64,000 bases of DNA. Origin: Streptomyces sp. TP-A0356. Its GTDB lineage: Bacteria > Actinomycetota > Actinomycetes > Streptomycetales > Streptomycetaceae. Under the pieces are notes generated by a model. The model was not told where the DNA came from and did no database searches. It worked only from the letters and a program-made list of their open reading frames with translations. A program made the position numbers and the translations under genes. Below, piece after piece: positions 16,008 through 25,133 of this stretch (within the stretch, counting starts at the first letter, position 1; the number at the start of each line of letters is the position of its first letter). The stretch is taken from the NCBI RefSeq assembly GCF_001417775.1, contig NZ_BBZJ01000025.1, positions 218,528 to 282,527 on the forward strand, given 5' to 3'.

Positions 16008-17477
16008 ATGACCGGGCAGGAGGCGACGCCGCTGCGGCGGACCCTGACGACGCCGAAGATCGTGTTCCTGGTCGTCGCGGCGGCGGCGCCGATGGCGGGC
16101 GTGGTGGGATCCGTCCCCCTCGCGTACGCCATCGGCAACGGCGCCGGCGTCCCGGCGACCTTCGTACTGGCCGGTCTCACCCTGCTGTGTTTCTCGTTCG
16201 GGTACGCCGCGATGAGCCGCAGGATCGTGAACACGGGCGGCTTCTACACGTACATCGAACGGGGACTCGGGCGCCCCCTCGCCGTGGCGGGGGGACTGAT
16301 CGCGGTGGTGGCCTACAGTGCCGCGGTGGCCGGTGTCGCGGGCGCCCTCGGCTACTTCGCCGAACTGGTCGCGGCGTCCCACGGGCTGCATGTGTCCTGG
16401 ACCGTGTGGACGGCGGGCGGCATCGCCCTGGCCACCTTCATGGGGTACCGGCAGATCGACCTCAGCGCCCGGCTGCTCGCCGTCCTCATGATCACCGAGG
16501 TCGCGGTGCTCGTCCTGCTGGGCGTCTCCATCGTCGCCCACCGCGGCGCGGGGGCCCTGCCGGCGACGTCCTTCAGCCCGCACACCGTCTTCGCGCCGGG
16601 GCTGGGGGTGGCTCTGATGTTCGCGCTGATCTCCTACGTGGGGTTCGAGGCGGCGGCGCTGTACGGGGAGGAGAGCCGTACACCGCAGCGCAGCGTGCCC
16701 GTGGCGACGTACACCTCGGTCATCCTGATCACGGCGTTCTTCGCCCTGATGAGCTGGGTGGGGGTGGGAGGAGTCGGCACCGGCCGCCTCACCCACGCCG
16801 CCGAGACACAGCTCGGCGACCTGTTCTTCAACCTCTCCGACCGCTACCTCGGCGGCGGAGTCACCGCGGTGATGCAGGTCCTGCTGTGCACCAGTCTGTT
16901 CGGGGCGCTGCTGGGCCTGCACACCGCCGCCAACCGCTACTTGTTCGCTCTCGGACGGGAGCGGGTGCTGCCCGCCGCGCTGTCGCGGACGCATCGGCGC
17001 CATGGCTCCCCGCACCTCGCGAGCCTGACGCAGATCGCGGTGACGGCACTGGTCTGCGCCGCCTTCGCGCTCGCCGGGGCGCATCCCTACACCAACCTCG
17101 CCACGACCATGCTCGGCTTCGGCACGGTGGGGATCGTCGCACTCCAGGCCGCCGTGAGCCTGTCCGTCGTGGTGTTCTTCCGTGCCGACTCCCAGCGGCA
17201 CTGGTGGCGGACGATCGTGGCACCGCTGCTGGCCGCAGTCGGCCTCGTCGGCACGCTGGTCCTGCTGCTCTCGAAGTTCGCGCTGGTGACCGGCTCCACA
17301 TCGCCCTTCGTCAACCGGCTTCCCTGGCTGCTGGTGGTGATCGCGGTCGGAGGTTACCTGCACGGACGCAGGCTCGTGGCGGGACCGGAGGGCGCGGACG
17401 AGGGACGCGGGCCGGGGCGTCACGCGACGGCGCCGGAGAACGACGTGATCAACGCCGCGCCGCCGCAGCGGCCTTGA
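16008..17477 (+). CDS. APC-superfamily amino-acid/amine permease
   Basis: The 489-residue protein has about twelve hydrophobic segments and the APC-family N-terminal stretch PMAGVVGSVPLAYAIGNGAG, followed by GGFYTYIERGLGRPL and FVGFEAAALYGEE-like motifs. It probably moves an amino acid, amine or the pathway product across the membrane. It begins six bases after the diiron gene and ends the operon at a hairpin. The substrate is unknown. A polar tail follows the last membrane segment. Confidence 0.85.
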   Translation: MTGQEATPLRRTLTTPKIVFLVVAAAAPMAGVVGSVPLAYAIGNGAGVPATFVLAGLTLLCFSFGYAAMSRRIVNTGGFYTYIERGLGRPLAVAGGLIAVVAYSAAVAGVAGALGYFAELVAASHGLHVSWTVWTAGGIALATFMGYRQIDLSARLLAVLMITEVAVLVLLGVSIVAHRGAGALPATSFSPHTVFAPGLGVALMFALISYVGFEAAALYGEESRTPQRSVPVATYTSVILITAFFALMSWVGVGGVGTGRLTHAAETQLGDLFFNLSDRYLGGGVTAVMQVLLCTSLFGALLGLHTAANRYLFALGRERVLPAALSRTHRRHGSPHLASLTQIAVTALVCAAFALAGAHPYTNLATTMLGFGTVGIVALQAAVSLSVVVFFRADSQRHWWRTIVAPLLAAVGLVGTLVLLLSKFALVTGSTSPFVNRLPWLLVVIAVGGYLHGRRLVAGPEGADEGRGPGRHATAPENDVINAAPPQRP

Positions 17478-17481
17478 CCCC

Positions 17482-17534
17482 CCGAGGCGATGATCGGCCG
17501 CCCTGCCGCGGTGGGGCCCGGTCATCGCCTCGGG
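17482..17534. terminator. Hairpin ending the azoxy operon
   Basis: A 13-bp perfect inverted repeat (17482-17494 with 17522-17534) around a 27-base GC-rich loop directly after the permease stop. The large loop makes it a weaker terminator than the others. Confidence 0.6.
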
Positions 17535-17816
17535 CCGGGGCGCCGATCGACGGCGGCTGCCGCGGGGCGCCGAGCGGCGCCTGCGCGCGTCGCCCCAGCG
17601 ACCTACCGGACGACGACCCTGGGCCGCTCCAGCAGCTCCGCCGACGTCCCGGTGCTGGTCGGCATGGTGTCGATCGTCCACCTGCTGGTGACCGAGGCGC
17701 TGATGAACCTCACCGGCAACGCGCCTGTGGGCGAGGAGGAGTCGACTCGCCACTCACTGTCGTATGCGGACCGTGCCGACCGTCTCCGGAGGTTGGCGAG
17801 GGTCGGCGGGGCTCCG
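17535..17816. other. Intergenic stretch without recognisable gene
   Basis: GC-rich sequence between the permease and the convergent NmrA-type gene. Short frames exist but none shows a ribosome site and protein-like composition. No repeat arrays like those of the azoxy promoters are present. Confidence 0.5.
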
Positions 17817-18671
17817 TCAGCGGGCGGCCTCGAACGTCCGGTCCACCCAGTCGGCGAAGCTGGTCCAGCGGATCTCCGGATGGCCGTCATGCAGGGCGGG
17901 GATGTCGACGCGGTAGCCAGGTCCGTTCAGGAATGTCCACATCGCGTGCATGTCCGGATTGCTGACTTCCGTCAGCGGTACCTGCTCATGGCGGACTTCG
18001 CGTCCCAGGGCCTCGCTCAGCACGGCCGCCATCTGAGCGGGTGTGGGCGCGTCGCCGGCCAGCTCGATACGCCGCCCGGCGTAGGGGGCGGGATCCAGCA
18101 GCACGGCAGCCGCGAAAGCGCCGAGGTCGGGCCGGTCGAGCTGCTGCAACGGCCGGTCGGACGGCAGCGGCAGATCGAGCACCCCGCTGTCGATGATGCG
18201 CTCCACTCCGCCAAGGGCGTTGTCGAAGAAATACGTCGGCCCGAGGATCGTGTACGGCACATCGCCCGAGGCCAGCTCGGCCTCGATGCGCGCCTTGCTG
18301 TCGAAATGCGGTACCCCGCTGTGCTGGTCGGCCCCGGCCACCGAGCTGAACACGAGATGCGGCACGTGCTCCTCGCGCGCGGCAGCCAGGATCGCCCGCC
18401 CCTGGGCCACCTCGGCGTCCAGGCCTGCCTCGAAGGGGGTGGTGAACGCGAACACCCCCGCCACCCCGTCCATCGCCGCGGCCAGCGACCTGCGATCGCT
18501 CAGGGACCCCGCCACGACTTCGACGCCCTGGTCGGCCAATTGGCGCGCGGAGCTCCGCTCGGGGTCCCGCACCAGTGCTCGGACCCGGGCCCGGCGCTCC
18601 AGCAGCGCGTCGGTCACGGCCCGGCCCTGTCCGCCGGTCGCCGCAAGCACCAGGATCGGCTCATCGGACAT
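17817..18671 (-). CDS. NmrA/SDR-type NAD(P)-binding oxidoreductase
   Basis: The 284-residue protein has the atypical short-chain dehydrogenase fold: LVLAATGGQGRAV at the N-terminus for dinucleotide binding, then VRALVRDPERSSA, VVAGSLSDRRSLAAAM and TILGPTYFFDN. This fits NmrA-like or quinone-reductase-like members, which sense redox state or reduce small quinones. ATG 18671 follows a purine-rich site and gives MSDEP. It stands alone and faces the azoxy operon. Nothing ties it to either neighbouring pathway. Confidence 0.8.
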   Translation of the reverse strand: MSDEPILVLAATGGQGRAVTDALLERRARVRALVRDPERSSARQLADQGVEVVAGSLSDRRSLAAAMDGVAGVFAFTTPFEAGLDAEVAQGRAILAAAREEHVPHLVFSSVAGADQHSGVPHFDSKARIEAELASGDVPYTILGPTYFFDNALGGVERIIDSGVLDLPLPSDRPLQQLDRPDLGAFAAAVLLDPAPYAGRRIELAGDAPTPAQMAAVLSEALGREVRHEQVPLTEVSNPDMHAMWTFLNGPGYRVDIPALHDGHPEIRWTSFADWVDRTFEAAR

Positions 18672-18848
18672 CGGACAACGCCTCTCTGTGGGTACAGACG
18701 GTGATCGATCACCGCGAACACCCCCAGACGGTATCCGGAGTCGATCGGTCATGGGTCGTGGAGCGGATGGACCGGACGACGGCGCGTCGGCGAAACAGCC
18801 ACACGGGCCGCGACGACGCTGCCACGGCGGGCCCCGGGTGCCGTATCG

Positions 18849-19464
18849 ATGGCACGGACGGTGCAGAGGCCGGGCGCCGGCGCGTCCAGCTTCTCCCGTG
18901 TCATCCCCGAACTGATCGCCCGCGGCCTGAACGTGGTGGCCCCCGCGGTGCCCACAGCCAGATCGGTGACGCCGCCTACGTCGCCTCGCTGGTTCGCCAG
19001 ATACCCGGTCCGGTCGTCCTGGTGGGACACTCCTACGGCGGTGCCGTCATCACCGTCGCTGGTGTGGAGGACAACGTCACGGGGCTGGTCTACCTGGCGG
19101 GCTACGCGTTGGAGAAGGGCGAGAGCTGGGCGAACTGCAGGGCCGCTTCCCGGACTCGGACCTTGCGGGCGCCCTGGTCCACACCCCAGAGCCCCGTCTC
19201 GCCTCCGTCCTCGCCGTCTCCGAGCGCCCGTTGGCCGCGCAGGCGTTCAGCGAGCAGGCTCCGGCCGCGGCCTGGAAGACCAAGCCGTCCTGGGGTCTGG
19301 TCGCCTCGGCCGACCACACCATCAACCCCGATGTGGAGTGCTTCGGCTACCAGCGGGCCGGGATGACCACCATCGAGGTCGACTCCTCGCACCTGGTCAT
19401 GCTCGCCCACCCGAAGCGGGTCGCCGAACTGATCCACGAGGCGGTTCGGGCCACCACCCGCTGA
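18849..19464 (+). pseudogene. Alpha/beta hydrolase remnant
   Basis: Pieces of one hydrolase occur in three frames. RVIPELIARGLNVVAP (about 18900-18950) is in one frame; VVLVGHSYGGAVITVAG with the nucleophile elbow (about 19010-19070) is in the next. A further shift near 19128 restores FPDSDLAGALVHTP, and AAAWKTKPSWGLVASADHT to the C-terminal VDSSHLVMLAHP (to 19464) closes it. The nucleophile Ser and the terminal His survive, but the frame breaks at about 18955 and 19128 and some residues are missing, so no intact enzyme is made. Sequencing error could mimic one shift but not all losses. Confidence 0.75.
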
Positions 19465-19653
19465 GACCGTCCCCGGCCTCGCGCGCACTCGACCGCCCGC
19501 GCACGGACGCACCCCGTACCACCTCTTCTCGCCGATGCCCTGCTGAGCGACTGCTCCCGCCCGACGGCGTGAGCGACGACACGGCCCTGGTCGTCGTGCG
19601 CCTATGACGCGGCCCGCCCGATCCGCGGCAGCACACCCAGCCCGACCGCACCC

Positions 19654-20907
19654 TCAGGCCCCGGCGCGGAGGCGCGGCACGTGGCGCGGCGGTCGCAGGG
19701 CGAGGGACAGGAACAGCCAGCAGACGGCCATACCGACGGTGGTCAGCCAGCCGACGGCGGTCCAGTCCCAGTCTTCGACGCCCAGGTTGAACAGCGGCGG
19801 CCCCAGCAGCGAGCCCAGGCTGCCGCCCTGGGTGACGATGCCGTTGGCGAGCCCGATCTCCCCGGGATCGTCGACGAGACGGGGGACCAGGGCGAGGATC
19901 ATCCCGACGAGGATGCCGTTGATCGCGGAGATCACGGTGGCGCCGGCCAGGAAGAGCGCTGCGGGTCCGCCCGGCCGGAAGGCCGTCCATGCCGCGACCA
20001 CCGCGAGCAGCGAGCACAGCAGGACCGGGCGCCTGTCGGGGTTGCGGTGCAGAAGCCAGCCGATCAGCAGGCCGCCGCCCACACTGACGAGAGAGATGAG
20101 GCCGGCCGTCGCGCCCGCGTCCGAGCCGCTGCGCCCCAACTCCCGCTCCAGGAAGGTCGGCAGCAGGGCGAAGATGGCCACCGTCACCAAAGACGCCATG
20201 CAGAACCCGAGGGCGAGCAGGATGACGGGGCGGGCGTGCCGCAGTCGCCGCCGTGCACCCTTCGGTCGCTGCGGAAGCGGCGCGCCCGGTACCTCCACGC
20301 CGATCCGGGTGAAGGTGAGGACGACGGCGGGCACGGCGGTGATCCCGGCGACGACGAGCATCCAGCCACGCCAGCCGACGGCCTCGCCCACCGCCCCGCC
20401 GAGCGCTGTGCTCAGGGCCAGGCCGACGGGAACGAAGGTGCCCCACAGGGCGAGTGCGCGGGACTGGTCGCGCGGGGCGCAGAGCCGGACCACCAGGGTG
20501 GGGCAGGCGATGACCACCATGAGGTAGCCGACGCCCTCCACCGCGCGGATCGGCAGCAGCCCCCCGAGGCTGGTCGCGAGGGCTCCTGCCGCGCCTGCCA
20601 CCGCCACGGTCCATGTCCCCGCGACGAGGATGACGCGCGTCGACATCCGGCCGAGCCGTAACCCGACAGGGGTGCCGAGGAGCGCGGACACCGCCGTGAC
20701 GGCCGAGATCACCCAGCCCAGTTCGCCCAGCCCTATCCGCAGGTCACCGCGGAGGGAATCGGTGGCGACGGAGAACTTCCCGAGGCCCATGGCCGCGGTG
20801 ACGCCCGCCGAGTACACCATGAGGAGCGACGGCCAGTGGGTGGACCGGGCGACGGGCGGACCGCTTTCCCCGGCTATGTCATCGATGTCGGGGGTGCCGG
20901 ATGTCAT
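19654..20907 (-). CDS. MFS transporter of the deazapurine operon
   Basis: The 417-residue protein has about twelve membrane segments, with MFS signatures VGLRLGRMSTRVILVAG near the first cytoplasmic loop and LLIGWLLHRNPDRRPVLL in the second half. It resembles cyanate/drug permeases of the MFS. As the last gene of the deazapurine operon, with its ATG overlapping the NUDIX stop, it is the natural exporter of the nucleoside and hence a self-protection candidate. Confidence 0.85.
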   Translation of the reverse strand: MTSGTPDIDDIAGESGPPVARSTHWPSLLMVYSAGVTAAMGLGKFSVATDSLRGDLRIGLGELGWVISAVTAVSALLGTPVGLRLGRMSTRVILVAGTWTVAVAGAAGALATSLGGLLPIRAVEGVGYLMVVIACPTLVVRLCAPRDQSRALALWGTFVPVGLALSTALGGAVGEAVGWRGWMLVVAGITAVPAVVLTFTRIGVEVPGAPLPQRPKGARRRLRHARPVILLALGFCMASLVTVAIFALLPTFLERELGRSGSDAGATAGLISLVSVGGGLLIGWLLHRNPDRRPVLLCSLLAVVAAWTAFRPGGPAALFLAGATVISAINGILVGMILALVPRLVDDPGEIGLANGIVTQGGSLGSLLGPPLFNLGVEDWDWTAVGWLTTVGMAVCWLFLSLALRPPRHVPRLRAGA

Positions 20908-21434
20908 GTGATCACTCCTTCCGGGGCGGGCCCGCACGCCGTGGCGGCGCCGCTGACCCGCATGGCGTGCATGGTGATGCCGTCGGCGGCCAGAGCGCGG
21001 CTGATCTCCGGCTCCCGGTAGGAGGCGAGACCGGCGTCGGTGAGGATCTGCAGGTCGGTCGAGTGCAAGGGTAGGTCGCCGATGCGTGCCTGCCGCACGG
21101 CACCGACGTTGTGGCCCCGGAAGCCGTCGGGCACGCGATGCGTGCCGTCGGCGAGGAAGCCGAACATCAGCAGGTGGTAACGGCCTTCGGACCACTGCCC
21201 GGTGAACTCGTAGACGGCGAACGGGGAGCAGGACGTCACCCGGCACCCCGTCTCCTCGTACGCCTCGCGGACCGCGGCGGCCCCGGCGGACTCACCGGGT
21301 TCGATGCCGCCGCCCGGCAGCAACCAGTTGCCGGCGTAGGGCCCCTTGAGCTGGTGGACGAAGGTGACGGTGCCGTCCGGGCCGGGCAGCACCATCAGGG
21401 AGACGGGCAGGATGCGGGAGAATCGGTCGGTCAC
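20904..21434 (-). CDS. NUDIX hydrolase of the deazapurine operon
   Basis: The 176-residue protein has a complete NUDIX box, GGGIEPGESAG...REAYEETGC, around residues 41-64, binding Mg and the pyrophosphate. It would hydrolyse a nucleoside di- or triphosphate or an intermediate such as a deazapurine nucleotide. A NUDIX gene in the same order is what I recall for tubercidin-type clusters. GTG 21434 follows GAGGAACGCG. The stop overlaps the MFS start. Confidence 0.8.
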   Translation of the reverse strand: MTDRFSRILPVSLMVLPGPDGTVTFVHQLKGPYAGNWLLPGGGIEPGESAGAAAVREAYEETGCRVTSCSPFAVYEFTGQWSEGRYHLLMFGFLADGTHRVPDGFRGHNVGAVRQARIGDLPLHSTDLQILTDAGLASYREPEISRALAADGITMHAMRVSGAATACGPAPEGVIT

Positions 21435-21461
21435 GGTGCGCGTTCCTCGACGGTCTCGTGG

Positions 21462-22748
21462 TCAGTACTCGACGGGGCGCCCGGCCGGAGGGATGACCAG
21501 CGCGAGGCCCAGTCGCTCGCCCTCGATCCTGCCCTTCCGGTGGTAGGGCTCGCGGTGACTGACGAAACCGTGTGTTGCGAGGGCCTGTCCGACACTGCCG
21601 AGATCGGGCCCGCACAGGACGAGCTTGCAGCGGACGTCGAACCGCATGGCCTCCCGCACCAGGTCGAGATCGGGCGTGTCGGTCTCGATCAGCGCGACGA
21701 ACTCGCCCCGCGCCTCGATCGAGTAGCGCACCGACCGAACCGGCAGGCCCTGCCCGGTGAGGTGCGCGTACATCAGGTACTCGTTCTGGAAGCTCATCAG
21801 CGTGAGTCCGGACTCGGCGCCCGCGACGATGCTCGGCCAGGGTGCGCCGGGGCGGGCGGCCACACCGGTGATGTCGAGGACGAAGCCCTCCCGCTGTTCC
21901 ACGTAGTAGCCCTTGAACTCGCCGAACGGGCCCTCCGTCTCCCGCTCGTGGCGCACCAGGCCGGTGAGGACGTGCGTGGCGTCGGCGGGGACGGGCGGCG
22001 AGCCGGTGACGGTCACATCGCGGCGCAGCAGCCGTGAGGCGATCTGGTAGTCGTCGCCCTCGGAGGGGAGCCGAGAGGCCCCGACGACCGCGTAGATCGG
22101 GTCCGCGCCGAGGAACACCGACAGCGGCATGGGCTCGCCCGCGGCCTCCCACTCCTTGAGGTTGCGGTGGGCGTCGGTGCGCGGGTCCATGAAGACGCGG
22201 GCCCGGCGCGAGGAGACCACCTGGACGCAGTAGAAGCCGAGGTTGGCGCTGGAGCCGTCGGGCCGTGTCGTCACCCCGATCCCCGCGGTGACGTACCGTC
22301 CGCCGTCGCCCGGCCGGTGCTGCAGCACCGGCAGGTCGTCCATGCCTTTCAGTTCCTCCAGACCCGGCGGTGGGCCGCCCTCCACGGATGCGGTCCCGTC
22401 CGCCCCGGAGCGCACCTGGTGCGGCGCCCCGGCCAGTCGGGTGGCCATCTCCGGCAGATGGGCGCCCTCGTCCGCGCCGAGCGCCGCGAGCAGGACCGCC
22501 CGCGGATAGGGATGGCCGAGCACCCGGGTCCCGGGCCTGTCCTCGATCCGGGTGAACACGGTCGTGGGCCGCGCGCCGTGCCGCCGCTCCAACTCGGCCA
22601 GGGTGCGGGCCACCTCCACCTCGGCGCTGAGCGGACGGTCGTAGGTGTAGACGTCCACCGCCTCGTAACAGGCGGGCAGTCCGGCTTCGGACGGCGTGAC
22701 CCGGGTCAGGCCGCCGGCGGCGAAGTCGGGCGCCGGATCCGTCCTCAC
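21462..22748 (-). CDS. UbiD-family prenyl-FMN decarboxylase
   Basis: The 428-residue protein matches UbiD-type (de)carboxylases: GIGVTTRPDGSSANLGFY, a PLSVFLGADP segment, the EGPFGEFKGYY motif and a C-terminal domain with VIPPAGRP. In tubercidin-type pathways a UbiD homologue removes the C7 carboxyl from a carboxydeazapurine intermediate, leaving C7 unsubstituted. No UbiX-like flavin prenyltransferase is in the window, so the cofactor must come from elsewhere. The start is GTG 22748, overlapping the phosphoribosyltransferase stop. Confidence 0.82.
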   Translation of the reverse strand: MRTDPAPDFAAGGLTRVTPSEAGLPACYEAVDVYTYDRPLSAEVEVARTLAELERRHGARPTTVFTRIEDRPGTRVLGHPYPRAVLLAALGADEGAHLPEMATRLAGAPHQVRSGADGTASVEGGPPPGLEELKGMDDLPVLQHRPGDGGRYVTAGIGVTTRPDGSSANLGFYCVQVVSSRRARVFMDPRTDAHRNLKEWEAAGEPMPLSVFLGADPIYAVVGASRLPSEGDDYQIASRLLRRDVTVTGSPPVPADATHVLTGLVRHERETEGPFGEFKGYYVEQREGFVLDITGVAARPGAPWPSIVAGAESGLTLMSFQNEYLMYAHLTGQGLPVRSVRYSIEARGEFVALIETDTPDLDLVREAMRFDVRCKLVLCGPDLGSVGQALATHGFVSHREPYHRKGRIEGERLGLALVIPPAGRPVEY

Positions 22749-23323
22749 GCGGCCTCCCCGAGCGGGAACGGCCGCACTCCGGGGGTGCTGCCCCAGCCCT
22801 GCTCCCATGGGAAGACGACCCAGTCGTCGACGACCGCCGGGCAGTAGTCCGGCACATACCCCGAGCGGTGGTTGCGGACCAGGGCCGCGAAGCGGATGTC
22901 CGCGGCGGCGACGCCCGACGCCAGCAGATGGGAGCGGACCACGTCCGCCGTGGCGCCCGTGCCCACGATGTCGTCCACGACCAGGACCGCGGTACCGGAC
23001 TTCGGAGCGGGCCCCTCCTCCTGATCGAGCAGCGGGGGACGCTTGGCCGCGTACTGGCTGTCGTCGCTGGTGCGGCGGACCCGCACGGTGCGCATCAGCG
23101 GTACGTCGAGGGCGCAGGTGAGGTAGCTCGCGGCGAGCAGCCCGCCGCGCGCCACCCCGAGCACGACGTCGGGCGCGAAGCCATCGGCGCGGACGGCCGC
23201 GGCGATCCGGTCGAGTGCCGCGCCCAGGTCGCTCCAGCCCAGCTCGTAGGGGCCCTGGCGGGTCCACATGCCGGGCTGTTCACCGGCCACGGCCGTGCCG
23301 GTCACCGGCTCCTGACCGGTCAT
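22745..23323 (-). CDS. Phosphoribosyltransferase for a 7-deazapurine base
   Basis: The 192-residue protein shows the type I phosphoribosyltransferase signature VLVVDDIVGTGATADV (about 112-127) and VVLGVARGGLLAASYL (about 53-68). It would attach ribose-5-phosphate from PRPP to preQ0 or a carboxydeazapurine, the step made by ToyH/TubH-type enzymes. ATG 23323 overlaps the stop of the reductase gene. The C-terminal VVFPWEQGW is typical of the family. Base specificity is inferred from the operon. Confidence 0.85.
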   Translation of the reverse strand: MTGQEPVTGTAVAGEQPGMWTRQGPYELGWSDLGAALDRIAAAVRADGFAPDVVLGVARGGLLAASYLTCALDVPLMRTVRVRRTSDDSQYAAKRPPLLDQEEGPAPKSGTAVLVVDDIVGTGATADVVRSHLLASGVAAADIRFAALVRNHRSGYVPDYCPAVVDDWVVFPWEQGWGSTPGVRPFPLGEAA

Positions 23324-24519
23324 CCGTTCACCGCCTCGGCGACGTGGTCGATGTCGATGTGCTCGGTGCGGGCGCGGACGTGCGGGGTGTTCTCGACCTG
23401 GCCCGCCGGGGTGACCCGGACGAACTCGGCCCGCTCGCGGAACGCGTCCAGTCCGGTGGCGCCCGAGTAGCTCAGCGCCGACTGCACTCCGCCGGTCAGC
23501 TGCCGCAGGGTCCGGGCCAGCGAACCCGTGTACGCGAAGGTGGCTTCCACACCCTCGGGCACGTAGTCGTCGACCTCCGCACGCGTGATCTTCTCCCCGG
23601 CCGCCCGGCGCAGCGTCAGTTCCATGCCGAGCGACACGAACCCCCGGCTCGTCTTGTACGTGCGGCCGTCGCGCTCCACGGTCACCGCCTCGCTCTCCTC
23701 GGCGCCCGCGAGGAGGCTGCCGATCATGACCGCGCAGGCCCCGGCCGCCAGCGCCTTGGCGATGTCCCCGGCCTGTCGGATGCCACCGTCGGCGATCACC
23801 CGCACCCCGTGCCGGGCGGCCTCGGCGGCGCAGTCCAGGACCGCGGTGAGTTGCGGCACGCCCGTGCCCGCGACCAGCCGGGTCGTGCACACCCCGCCCG
23901 GCCCGATCCCGACCTTGACCAGGTCGGCTCCGGCTTCGGCGAGATCGCGGGTGCCGGCGGCGGTCGCCACGTTGCCCGCCATCAGCGGCAGCGCGGGATG
24001 GCTACGGCGCAGCTCGGCGACGGTCTCCAGGACCTGGTCGCTGTGGCCGTGCGCGACATCCACCACGAGCAGGTCGGCTCCGCCCGCGACCAGCCGCTCG
24101 CTCCGCTCCCGCCAGTCCCCGGTGACGCCGATCGCGGCGCCCGCCACGAGCCGTCCCGCCGCGTCCAGCGTCGCCCCGGCCGCCCGTTCCTCGGCGGTCG
24201 GCTCGTACGTCTTGACCGCCCGGAGCTGGCCGGCCTGCTGGTCGACGGTCTGCATCCGGTGCAGCACGCCGAGCCCGCCGTTGAGGGCCATGCCGACGGC
24301 CATCCTGTCGCCGGTGCACCACTGCGTGTTGGCCGACACGACGGGTATCCGCAGCCGCAGGCCGGGCATGAGCTCGGTGGTCAGGTCGGCCTGCCGACGG
24401 CTGCGCAGCGTGGTGCGCTGCGGCACCAGCAGCACATCGTCGAAGCTGAGCCCGGTCCGTGGCTCTGTGGTGATACGCACCTGGTGTTCCGGTCCTCTCT
24501 GCGTCGTGTCCGGGGTCAT
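23320..24519 (-). CDS. GMP reductase / IMP dehydrogenase-like enzyme
   Basis: The 399-residue protein is a TIM-barrel IMPDH/GMPR: GLSFDDVLLVP, the catalytic loop GIGPGGVCTTR with the thioimidate Cys, VIADGGIRQAGD and ALAAGACAVMIGSLLAG. No CBS domains are present. In this operon it probably removes the C2 amino group from a deazaguanine nucleotide, as proposed for toyocamycin and tubercidin. ATG 24519 overlaps the FolE stop. A housekeeping role is unlikely because it is locked between pathway genes by four-base overlaps. Confidence 0.87.
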   Translation of the reverse strand: MTPDTTQRGPEHQVRITTEPRTGLSFDDVLLVPQRTTLRSRRQADLTTELMPGLRLRIPVVSANTQWCTGDRMAVGMALNGGLGVLHRMQTVDQQAGQLRAVKTYEPTAEERAAGATLDAAGRLVAGAAIGVTGDWRERSERLVAGGADLLVVDVAHGHSDQVLETVAELRRSHPALPLMAGNVATAAGTRDLAEAGADLVKVGIGPGGVCTTRLVAGTGVPQLTAVLDCAAEAARHGVRVIADGGIRQAGDIAKALAAGACAVMIGSLLAGAEESEAVTVERDGRTYKTSRGFVSLGMELTLRRAAGEKITRAEVDDYVPEGVEATFAYTGSLARTLRQLTGGVQSALSYSGATGLDAFRERAEFVRVTPAGQVENTPHVRARTEHIDIDHVAEAVNG

Positions 24520-25133
24520 CGTGGGCCGGCGCCCGCGGCGGCCGGCGGCTGGAGCGCGAGGAACTCCGCGCGCACGGCGGGGTCGGCGAACGCCCCCCGC
24601 CAGGTGACCGTGGTCATCGTGGCCGGGGTGCGGATGCCCCGCATGGCCATGCACAGGTGCTCGCCCCGACACAGGACGGCGACGTCGGCGGACGCGGTGA
24701 GTTTGGCCACCGCGTCGGCGATGTCGGAGGTCAGCCGCTCCTGCAACTGGAGGCGATGGGCGTGCTGATGGGCGATCCGGGCGAACTTGCTGAGTCCGAG
24801 CACCTGCCCCTGCGGCCGGTAGCCGATGGTGACCTGGCAGGAGAAGGGCAGCAAATGGTGTTCGCACAGCGACCAGACCTCGATCCCGGAGACCGAGACG
24901 GTCTCGGTGCTGCTGGCCGACTCGAAGACGGTCTCCACCGTGCCCGGCTCGTAGTCGGTGAATTCCCGCCACCACCGGGCCCAGCGCGCGGGTGTCCCGA
25001 GCAGTCCCTCACGCTCCGGGTCCTCGCCGAGCTCCCGCAGCAGTTCCCTGGCGATGCGCTCCAGGGGGTCCGGCGGCTGCCGGTCGGTGCCCGGCGCGCG
25101 GAACGGCGTCGGTGCCTGGGTGTTCTGGCTCAT
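24516..25133 (-). CDS. folE: GTP cyclohydrolase I
   Basis: Converts GTP to dihydroneopterin triphosphate, the first step to preQ0-type deazapurines. The 205-residue protein has the diagnostic CEHHLLPF zinc-site segment, IGYRPQGQVLGLSKFAR and CRGEHLCMAMRG with the second zinc Cys. ATG 25133 begins one base after the QueE stop, so the two are coupled. A second, housekeeping folE is expected elsewhere in the genome. Confidence 0.93.
   Translation of the reverse strand: MSQNTQAPTPFRAPGTDRQPPDPLERIARELLRELGEDPEREGLLGTPARWARWWREFTDYEPGTVETVFESASSTETVSVSGIEVWSLCEHHLLPFSCQVTIGYRPQGQVLGLSKFARIAHQHAHRLQLQERLTSDIADAVAKLTASADVAVLCRGEHLCMAMRGIRTPATMTTVTWRGAFADPAVRAEFLALQPPAAAGAGPR

Noticed and set aside
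16187..17965. 592-codon plus frame over the permease
   Set aside because: Very Arg-rich translation out of frame with a clear APC permease; shadow frame.
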